Assembly: GCA_030451965.1 (NCBI GenBank)
Contig: JAKDNE010000032.1
Location: 1-15,359 of the forward strand
Reading direction: 5' to 3'
From: Brachybacterium sp.
GTDB lineage: Bacteria; Actinomycetota; Actinomycetes; Actinomycetales; Dermabacteraceae
Length of the DNA stretch: 15,359 nt
Below the pieces are notes generated by a model. That model ran no database searches. It was not told the origin of the DNA and worked only from the letters and a program-made list of their open reading frames with translations. A program made the translations under genes and the position numbers. Below, piece by piece: positions 6,794 to 12,841 of the stretch (positions are counted from its first letter, which is position 1; every line of letters begins with the position of its first letter).

Positions 6794-7747
6794 ATGTACG
6801 GCCCCAGTCATGTGATCCTGCCGGCGAGCTCGGACCGCCCTTACCGCCCGTCCAGTCAGCCGACCCGTCGACCGCCCGGCGCCCTCCATCTCACCGCGGA
6901 GCAGCTCGGCGTCGCCCGGCGCCACGAGATCTCCGCCCTCGGCTTCACGCAGTGGACCATGCGCGGCGCCCTGGAGCGCGGCGAGCTGCGGCGCATCGCC
7001 CGCGGCTGGACCGCACTGCCCACCGCCGACGCTGCCGTGGTTCGGGCCCTGACCGCCGGGTACCGGCTCACCTGCGTGGACGCGGCGCGGCTGCATGGTC
7101 TTTGGATCCCGGAGGACACCTCCCCTGAGCGTCACCACCTGCACGTCTATCGCGGCGGCAGCGGAGGTTCCCTTCCGCCGCAGATGAAACAGCACTCCCC
7201 GCGCGGCAGATCCTGGCCGGAGGCGGACGCGGTCGCCTCGCTTCCGCTCGCGCTCGCCCACTCCCTCCGGTGCTGCAGCGGTGAGACCTCCGCGATCCTG
7301 CTCGAGTCCGCGATGCAGCGCGGGCTCCTCTCCCCTGCCGAGGTACAGCGGATCCTCGAGGCTGCCCCCGCCGCGGTCCGCTCCCGGATCGGCACGGTCT
7401 CCTCCGCGAGCGACTCCGGCTCGGAGACGAGGGTGGTCCGGTGGCTGCGACGCCGGAAGTTCCATGTCGAGCAGCAGGTGCATGTGGAGGGCGTGGGGTT
7501 CCTCGACGCCTACGTCGGCGGGCTCTTCCTGGAGATCGACGGCAAGGAGTTCCATTCCGGCGAGAGCGCCTTCGACCGGGACCGCCGCCGGGATCTGCGC
7601 GCCATCCGGCACGGGCTGCAGGTGCTCCGCGTGAGCTATGACCAGGTCTGGCACCACTGGCCCGCCACCCAGCAGGACATCCTCCGGACCATCGCGGAGG
7701 TCGGCGGATTCGGCCGACGCAAGGTGGCGCACCTGGCCGCCGCCTGA
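6794..7747 (+). CDS. AbiEi-like winged-helix and DUF559 (Vsr-like nuclease fold) protein
   Basis: This is a 317-residue, two-part protein. Residues ~30-120 resemble the N-terminal winged-helix of AbiEi-type antitoxins (L-T-A-E-Q-L-G-V, then R-R-I-A-R-G-W-T-A-L). Residues ~215-300 match DUF559, a PD-(D/E)XK fold related to very-short-patch repair endonuclease: F-L-D-A-Y (D238), L-E-I-D-G-K-E-F-H (E247, D249, K251, H254), D-R-D-R-R-R-D, and L-R-V-S-Y. The acidic and lysine residues needed for a nuclease centre are present, so it may be active. No AbiEii-like toxin gene adjoins it, so it is an orphan. The ATG was chosen over an upstream start at 6614 because the longer form would read through the palindrome and add 60 low-similarity residues; only GGAG 1 nt before the ATG resembles a ribosome site. 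The flanking palindromes suggest a transferred or mobilised unit. The biological role is unknown. Confidence 0.85.
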   Translation: MYGPSHVILPASSDRPYRPSSQPTRRPPGALHLTAEQLGVARRHEISALGFTQWTMRGALERGELRRIARGWTALPTADAAVVRALTAGYRLTCVDAARLHGLWIPEDTSPERHHLHVYRGGSGGSLPPQMKQHSPRGRSWPEADAVASLPLALAHSLRCCSGETSAILLESAMQRGLLSPAEVQRILEAAPAAVRSRIGTVSSASDSGSETRVVRWLRRRKFHVEQQVHVEGVGFLDAYVGGLFLEIDGKEFHSGESAFDRDRRRDLRAIRHGLQVLRVSYDQVWHHWPATQQDILRTIAEVGGFGRRKVAHLAAA

Positions 7748-7765
7748 GCTGTCTGGCTCCCACCG

Positions 7766-7789
7766 CACCGCCACACCGCCACACCGCCA
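7766..7789. repeat. Three tandem copies of an octamer
   Basis: CACCGCCA occurs three times in a row immediately after the AbiEi/DUF559 gene and merges into the left end of the second palindrome. It may be slippage-derived. No function is evident. Confidence 0.7.
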
Positions 7790-7862
7790 CCAGAAGACTG
7801 ACGCAGGTGGGGTCTGAACGCTCCACAGCCGTTCAAACCCCGTATAGGGCAGGAATCTGGTG
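7787..7862. repeat. Right flanking palindrome of the AbiEi/DUF559 gene
   Basis: This is an imperfect inverted repeat with arms at 7787-7820 and 7830-7862 and a 9-nt loop (7821-7829), the same loop length as the left palindrome. About 23 of 33 arm positions pair by eye, strongest at CACCAGA, GGGGT and TGAACG. Its first 17 nt, CCACCAGAAGACTGACG, are the exact inverse of 6693-6709, so the two palindromes face each other around the gene. It also lies between two convergent transcription units (the AbiEi/DUF559 gene rightward and the amino acid transporter leftward) and could act as a bidirectional terminator, though it lacks T-tracts. Confidence 0.75.
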
Positions 7863-7905
7863 AGCGGGCCGGAGCCGGGTAGGGCAGGAATCTGGTGAGC
7901 GGGCC
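7845..7905. repeat. Direct duplication overlapping the right palindrome
   Basis: A 27-nt sequence beginning TAGGGCAGGAATCTGGTG is present at 7845-7871 and again at 7880-7906, a 35-nt period. The first copy contains the 3' end of the right palindrome arm, so the palindrome terminus and its flank were copied once. The identity is perfect, which suggests a recent event. Confidence 0.85.
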
Positions 7906-7925
7906 GTACACACTGCAGCCCCGGC

Positions 7926-8753
7926 TCACAGCACCGAGGCGAGGAAGCCCTTCAGGCGGTCGGACCCGGGGTGGTCGACGACCTGCTCGGGGGTGCCGCG
8001 CTCGAGGATGCGGCCCTCGTCCATGAACACCACCTGGTCGGCGACCTCGCGGGCGAAGCCCATCTCGTGGGTGACCACGACCATGGTCATGCCGTCGGCG
8101 GCGAGGTCCTTGAGCACGGCGAGCACCTCGGAGACCAGCTCCGGGTCCAGGGCGCTGGTGGGCTCGTCGAAGAGCATCAGCTCGGGGTCCATCGCGAGCG
8201 CCCGGGCGATCGCGACGCGCTGCTGCTGCCCGCCGGAGAGCTCCGCGGGGTAGTGGTCGGCGCGGTCGGCCAGTCCCACGCGCTCGAGCAGTGCGCGGGC
8301 CTTCTGCTCCGCCTCCGCCTTGGCCAGGCCGCGCACCTGCACCGGTGCCTCCATCACGTTCGCCAGCGCCGTGAGGTGCGGGAACAGGTGGAAGCGCTGG
8401 AAGACCATGCCGATGCGGGAGCGCTGGGCGGCGATCTGGGCGGAGGGGAGCTTCTGCCAGCGTCCGTCGGGCAGCGGGTCGGGCTGAAAGCCCTGCACCT
8501 CGCCGTCGATGAGGACGCGCCCAGCGGTGGGCTCCTCGAGCTGGTTGATGCAGCGCAGCAGAGTGGATTTGCCGGAGCCGGAGGGGCCCACCAGCACCGC
8601 CACCTCGCCGGCGCGCACGGTGAGGTCGCAGGCCCTCAGCACGTGCAGGTCGCCGAAGGACTTGTGGACCGCCTCGACCTCGATGACGGGACGGGGCGGG
8701 GCGGCGGGAGTCCAGTCGGTGCCGGGCACGGGGTTCTCGGGGGTCTGGGTCAT
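7926..8753 (-). CDS. Polar amino acid ABC transporter, ATP-binding protein
   Basis: This 275-residue ATPase is of the polar amino acid uptake family (GlnQ/ArtP type). It powers import by binding and hydrolysing ATP at the cytoplasmic face of the permease. Visible motifs are Walker A G-P-S-G-S-G-K-S-T (56-64), the Q-loop region I-G-M-V-F-Q-R-F-H-L-F-P-H typical of this family, signature L-S-G-G-Q-Q-Q-R, Walker B L-M-L-F-D-E-P-T-S-A-L-D, and the switch histidine in V-V-T-H-E-M-G-F-A. All catalytic residues are intact. The ATG shares one base with the permease stop (TGATG), so it is translated by reinitiation as the last gene of a three-gene operon. The first ~20 residues are a proline-rich extension. 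The amino acid transported cannot be told from this subunit. Confidence 0.96.
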   Translation of the reverse strand: MTQTPENPVPGTDWTPAAPPRPVIEVEAVHKSFGDLHVLRACDLTVRAGEVAVLVGPSGSGKSTLLRCINQLEEPTAGRVLIDGEVQGFQPDPLPDGRWQKLPSAQIAAQRSRIGMVFQRFHLFPHLTALANVMEAPVQVRGLAKAEAEQKARALLERVGLADRADHYPAELSGGQQQRVAIARALAMDPELMLFDEPTSALDPELVSEVLAVLKDLAADGMTMVVVTHEMGFAREVADQVVFMDEGRILERGTPEQVVDHPGSDRLKGFLASVL

Positions 8754-9733
8754 CACAGCTCCACCTCCGGGAGCGGGTCGTTCGGGGTGGTGCCGGCACG
8801 GTTCACGGCGGCCTGGCGGGAGCGTCCGCCGCGGCCGGTGGTCGGGGTGCGGGCATCGAAGCCGCGACCGAAGTACTTCTCCAGGTAGTACTGGCCCACC
8901 ATCAGCACGCTGGTGATCGCCAGGTACCACAGCGCCGCGACGATCAGCAGCGGGATCGGGGTGAACAGCTTGTTGGCGATGCCGTTGGTGGCGAAGGTGA
9001 GGTCGAGGGTGAAGGGCACCGCGAGCACCAGCGAGGTGGTCTTCAGCATGCCGATGGTCTCGTTGCCCAGCGGCGGGACGATCACCCGCATGGCCTGCGG
9101 GACGATGATCCGGCGCAGGATCGTCCCGTCGCTCATGCCCAGCGCCTTCGACGCCTCGGACTGGCCCCGGTCCACGGAGTTCAGGCCGGAACGGATGATC
9201 TCGGCGAGATAGGCGCCCTCGTTCAGCCCCAGTCCGATCACGGCGGCCCAGAAGGCGGTGAGCAGGTCGCGGGTGGAGAAGCTCAGCAGCTCGGGGCCGA
9301 AGGGCACGCCGATCACGATCTTGGGGACGATCACGGTGAACAGGCCCCAGAACACCAGCTGGGTGTACACCGGGATGCCGCGGAAGACGAAGATGTACGC
9401 CCAGCTCACGCCGCGCAGCACCGGGTTCTCGCTGCGGCGCATGATCGCGGCGGTGAGCGCCACGGCGGTGCCCAGCACCATCGACGCGGCGGTCAGCAGC
9501 AGCGTCCAGCCGACGCCCTGGATCACCTTGACGTCCAGCAGATAGGTGGCCACGGTGCCCCAGGCGAGCACCGGGTTGGTCACCAGGAACCAGAGCAGGC
9601 CGAGGGCCAGCACGGCCACGACGACGGCGGAGATCCAGGTGCCGGGCCGCGAGGCGGCCTTGGCACGGATGGGCATGAATCCCTGCGTGGTGGACGGCGG
9701 TTCCGACGGGACGGGGGTCTGGGTGATGCTCAC
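8753..9733 (-). CDS. Polar amino acid ABC transporter, permease
   Basis: This is a 326-residue HisM/GlnP-type inner membrane permease. Hydrophobic segments are visible at about 34-52, 74-98, 110-140, 155-180 and near 275-300. The cytoplasmic EAA loop reads E-A-S-K-A-L-G-M-S-D and ends in R-I-I-V-P-Q-A, the site that docks the ATPase. The family forms homo- or heterodimers; only one permease gene is present here, so a homodimer is likely. The GTG start overlaps the receptor stop by four bases (GTGA), which supports this start over an internal ATG about 20 codons later. The N-terminal ~30 residues and the R/G-rich C-terminal ~40 residues lie outside the core fold. Confidence 0.96.
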   Translation of the reverse strand: MSITQTPVPSEPPSTTQGFMPIRAKAASRPGTWISAVVVAVLALGLLWFLVTNPVLAWGTVATYLLDVKVIQGVGWTLLLTAASMVLGTAVALTAAIMRRSENPVLRGVSWAYIFVFRGIPVYTQLVFWGLFTVIVPKIVIGVPFGPELLSFSTRDLLTAFWAAVIGLGLNEGAYLAEIIRSGLNSVDRGQSEASKALGMSDGTILRRIIVPQAMRVIVPPLGNETIGMLKTTSLVLAVPFTLDLTFATNGIANKLFTPIPLLIVAALWYLAITSVLMVGQYYLEKYFGRGFDARTPTTGRGGRSRQAAVNRAGTTPNDPLPEVEL

Positions 9734-10662
9734 GGCTGGGGGTTCACTTCCGAGGTCGGGATCATGCCGGCGTCATTGCCCCATGCAGCGAGGATGCGCT
9801 CCATGTGGCCGTCGTCGATGAGGTGCTGGAGGGCGGCGCGCAGCGCTTCGGCCAGCTCGGGCTGGTCCTTGGCGACGACGATGCCGTTCAGCGCGGACTC
9901 CTCGATCTCGCCGATCGCCTCGAGGGTGCCGCGGGAGCGGGCGACGGCGTAGGCGGCGACCGGGGAGTCGGCCATCAGGATGTCGCCCTTGCCGCCGGCG
10001 ACGTTGGTCGCCGCATCGGAGTTCGAGGTGTAGGCGAGGATGTCAAAGGCGGTCTGCCCGGCGTCGCGGCACTCCTGCGAGCGCTCGATCGAGAGCTCCT
10101 CCTGGTAGGTGCCGACCTGCAGGGCGACCCGCTTGCCGCAGAGATCCTCGGGGTGGATGTCGTAGGGGTTGCCGGCCTTGACGGCGTAGGCGATCCCGGC
10201 CTGGAAGTAGGAGACCATCGTGACCGCCTCGAGCCGCTCGGCGTTGACGGTGAAGCTCGAGATGCCGAGGTCGTAGGTGGAGCCGACGGCGGGGATGATC
10301 TGCGCGAACACCGCCGCCTCGGTGCGGGTGGACAGCCCCAGCACGGCACCGACCGCGGCGAGGATGTCGATGTCGTAGCCGATCGCCTCGCCGCTGGAGC
10401 CGACGAACTCGCCGGGGGCGTAGTTCAGTGCGGCGCCGTTGATCAGCTCGCCGCGCTCACGGATCTCTGCGGGCACGAGGTCCGCGATCTCGGGGACCTC
10501 CTCGATGCCGGAGAGGTCCACCTCGGGCACGGCGTTCGATGCGGCGTCCAGGCGCTCGGAGGCGTGGGTGCAGGAGGCCAGCGCCGGGGTGAGCACGCCC
10601 GTGGCGAGCAGCAGGGGTGCGGCGCGCAGCAGGGTGCGCCGACGGGGCCGGGAGAACGTCAC
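9730..10662 (-). CDS. Polar amino acid ABC transporter, substrate-binding lipoprotein
   Basis: This is an extracellular receptor of the family-3 solute-binding proteins, about 310 residues. The N-terminus is a signal peptide with a basic region (R-P-R-R-R-T-L-L), a hydrophobic stretch and the lipobox L-A-S-C; Cys31 in this start would be lipidated and anchor the protein outside the membrane. The R-R-T-L-L pattern also fits a twin-arginine signal. Family landmarks include A-I-G-Y-D-I-D-I-L, a D-L-G-I-S-S-F-T-V block, and L-Q-V-G-T-Y-Q-E-E-L. The GTG at 10662 is preferred over an ATG at 10689 because a good promoter has its -10 box exactly 6 nt before the GTG, and the longer start would lie inside that promoter with no Shine-Dalgarno. 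It is the first gene of the operon and overlaps the permease by GTGA. The ligand is probably an amino acid, identity unknown. Confidence 0.93.
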   Translation of the reverse strand: MTFSRPRRRTLLRAAPLLLATGVLTPALASCTHASERLDAASNAVPEVDLSGIEEVPEIADLVPAEIRERGELINGAALNYAPGEFVGSSGEAIGYDIDILAAVGAVLGLSTRTEAAVFAQIIPAVGSTYDLGISSFTVNAERLEAVTMVSYFQAGIAYAVKAGNPYDIHPEDLCGKRVALQVGTYQEELSIERSQECRDAGQTAFDILAYTSNSDAATNVAGGKGDILMADSPVAAYAVARSRGTLEAIGEIEESALNGIVVAKDQPELAEALRAALQHLIDDGHMERILAAWGNDAGMIPTSEVNPQP

Positions 10663-10668
10663 CGATGA

Positions 10669-10697
10669 ATAGTATTCACGTCTCTGCATGGAAACAA
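10669..10697 (-). promoter_or_regulatory. Promoter of the amino acid transporter operon, leaderless type
   Basis: On the minus strand the sequence reads TTGTTT (10692-10697), a 17-nt spacer, then TACTAT (10669-10674). The expected start point, about 7 nt after the -10 box, is the G of the GTG at 10662. This is the clearest sigma-70/SigA-like promoter in the window and argues for a leaderless message. No operator is evident. Confidence 0.65.
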
Positions 10698-10729
10698 GTT
10701 GCTGTCGCGTGCTTCACCGTCGGCCGCCC

Positions 10730-12841
10730 TCACCCCTCCAGCGCCATCCCGTCGGTGGTCGTCGCGACCTCCTCTTCGGCGTCGATGTCCACCGCGGCGC
10801 CCTCGAACTGGGAGCGGTACAGCCGGGCGTAGGCGCCGCCGAGGGCGAGCAGTTCGTCGTGGTCGCCCTGCTCGACGATGTCCCCGGCCTCCATCACCAG
10901 GATCAGGTCCGCATCGCGGATGGTGGAGAGGCGATGGGCGATGACGAAGCTGGTGCGGCCCTCGCGCAACCGGTTCATCGCCTGCTGGACCAGCACCTCG
11001 GTGCGGGTGTCCACGCTCGAGGTGGCCTCGTCCAGGATCAGCAGGTTGGGCCGGGCCAGGAACGCGCGGGCGATGGTGACCAGCTGCTTCTCGCCGGCGG
11101 AGAGGGTGGATTCGTCATCGTCCACGACCGTGTCGTAGCCGTCCGGCAGCTGGCGCGCGAAGTCGTCGACGTGGGTGGCGCGGGCCGCCTCGATGACCTC
11201 GTCGTCGCTCGCATCGAGCCGGCCGTAGCGGATGTTCTCCATGAGGCTGCCCTTGAACAGCCAGGTGTCCTGGAGGACCATGCCGGTGCGCTCGCGCAGC
11301 TGGGCGCGGGTGAGGTCGCGGATGTCGATCCCGTCGATCGTGATCCGGCCGCCGCCGACCTCGTAGAACCGCATCACCAGGTTCACCAGGGTGGTCTTGC
11401 CGGCTCCCGTCGGCCCTACGATCGCGACCGTGTGGCCGGGGTCCGCGACCAGCGAGAGGTCCGTGATCAGTTCACGGTCGGGGCTGTAGGAGAAGGCGAC
11501 GTGCTCGAACTCGACGCGACCCTCGCGGATGCCCGCCGCGGCGGTGTCGACGGTGGTCTCGGGCTCCTGCTCCTCGGCATCCAGCAGCTCGAAGACCCGC
11601 TCGGCGCTGGCCACGCCGGACTGCAGCAGGGTCGCCATCGAGGCGACCTGGGACAGCGGCTGGGTGAACTGGCGGGAGTACTGGATGAAGGCCTGCACAT
11701 CGCCGAGGGTGAGCTGGCCGGAGACGATCCGCAGCCCGCCCACGATCGCGACGAGGACGTAGGACAGGTTCCCCACGAACATCATCAGCGGGTTGATCAG
11801 GGAGGAGACGAACTGGGCACCGAAGGTGGCGCGGAACAGGGTCTCGTTGCGCTCCTCGAAGCGGGCGGCGATCTCGTCGCGGCGACCGAAGACGGTCACC
11901 AGCGCGTGGCCGGTGTACGCCTCCTCCACCTCGGAGTTCACCACGCCGGTGGCATCCCACTGCTGTGCGAACAGCTTCTGCGCACGCTTGCCGACCACCC
12001 CGGTGACCACCAGCGCCACCGGGATCACGGCGAGCGCGATCAGGGACAGCTGCCAGGAGAGGGTCAACATCATGACCAGCACGCCGAACACCATCAGGAT
12101 CGAGTTGACCAGGCCCGTGACGGTGTTCATCAGGGTGTTCTGGATGTTGTCGATGTCGTTGGTGACGCGGGAGAGGATCTCCCCTCGCTTCATCCGATCG
12201 AAGTAGGCCAGCGGCAGCCGGTGCAGCTTCTCCTCCACCTCGCGGCGCAGTCGCCAGACCATGCGGTAGATGATGCGGTTCAGCGCGACGCCCTGGACCC
12301 ACATCAGCAGCGCGGAGACGGCGAAGAGGCCGACGGCGAGGGCGAGGGTCTGATGCAGCGCGGTGAAGTCGATGCCCTGGCCGGGGGTGAGGGTCATCCC
12401 CGAGAGCATGTCCGCGAACTGGTCCTCGCCCTCCGCGCGCAGCTGCGCGATCACGTCGGCCGGTTCGGCACCTGCCGGGAGGTTCTTCGAGATCAGCCCG
12501 GTGAAGATGATATCGGTGGCGCGGCCGAGGATGCGCGGGCCCACCACGCTGAACGCCACCGAGACGACGCCGACCAGGATCGCAGCCAGCAGATAGAAGC
12601 GCTCGGGGCCCATCTCGCGCACCAGGCGCTTGGTGGAGGGCCAGAAGTGGCGGGCGCTCTGGCCGGGCCGCAGCCCGCGGGTCGCATCCTTCTCCGCGGC
12701 GATCTCCGCGGCGGTCGAGGCCTCGTCACCGGCCGGGGTCGCAGGGGCCTGCGAGCCGATCGGCGGCGCCTGCTCCTCGGGGCCGTGGGCGTCAGGACCG
12801 TGGGAGTCGGGGCCGTGGGCGTCGTTCTTCGCAGCATTCAT
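10730..12841 (-). CDS. ABC exporter half-transporter (subunit with canonical ATPase residues)
   Basis: This 703-residue membrane protein joins a type I exporter transmembrane domain (about 80-430) to a nucleotide-binding domain (about 440-690). The ATPase motifs are Walker A G-P-T-G-A-G-K-T-T (K482), an altered signature L-S-A-G-E (580-584, where LSGGQ is usual), Walker B L-L-I-L-D-E with catalytic E605, and switch H636. It is longer than the usual ~580 because of a ~65-residue cytoplasmic N-terminal extension with a His/Gly/Pro/Asp repeat, and an insertion of ~45 residues in the first external loop (rich in A, E, D, Q). Its ATG shares one base with the stop of the upstream half-transporter (TGATG), so the two are co-translated and almost certainly form a heterodimer. 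Exporters of this type expel drugs, lipids or peptides; the substrate is unknown. Confidence 0.96.
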   Translation of the reverse strand: MNAAKNDAHGPDSHGPDAHGPEEQAPPIGSQAPATPAGDEASTAAEIAAEKDATRGLRPGQSARHFWPSTKRLVREMGPERFYLLAAILVGVVSVAFSVVGPRILGRATDIIFTGLISKNLPAGAEPADVIAQLRAEGEDQFADMLSGMTLTPGQGIDFTALHQTLALAVGLFAVSALLMWVQGVALNRIIYRMVWRLRREVEEKLHRLPLAYFDRMKRGEILSRVTNDIDNIQNTLMNTVTGLVNSILMVFGVLVMMLTLSWQLSLIALAVIPVALVVTGVVGKRAQKLFAQQWDATGVVNSEVEEAYTGHALVTVFGRRDEIAARFEERNETLFRATFGAQFVSSLINPLMMFVGNLSYVLVAIVGGLRIVSGQLTLGDVQAFIQYSRQFTQPLSQVASMATLLQSGVASAERVFELLDAEEQEPETTVDTAAAGIREGRVEFEHVAFSYSPDRELITDLSLVADPGHTVAIVGPTGAGKTTLVNLVMRFYEVGGGRITIDGIDIRDLTRAQLRERTGMVLQDTWLFKGSLMENIRYGRLDASDDEVIEAARATHVDDFARQLPDGYDTVVDDDESTLSAGEKQLVTIARAFLARPNLLILDEATSSVDTRTEVLVQQAMNRLREGRTSFVIAHRLSTIRDADLILVMEAGDIVEQGDHDELLALGGAYARLYRSQFEGAAVDIDAEEEVATTTDGMALEG
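12779..12823 (-). repeat. In-frame 15-nt tandem repeat encoding D-A/S-H-G-P
   Basis: Three copies of a 15-nt unit encode residues 7-21 of the half-transporter as DAHGP, DSHGP, DAHGP. Being in frame and near the N-terminus, the repeat can change copy number without disrupting the protein. The spaced histidines could bind metal, but this is speculation. Confidence 0.75.

Noticed and set aside
6633..7862. The two palindromes as the start of a CRISPR array
   Set aside because: There are only two units, over 1 kb apart, in facing orientation with a gene between them, and no cas genes.
7872..7927. GAGCCGGG/CCCGGCTC pairing as a terminator for the amino acid ATPase gene
   Set aside because: The loop is about 40 nt, one arm overlaps the stop codon, and no T-tract follows on the minus strand.
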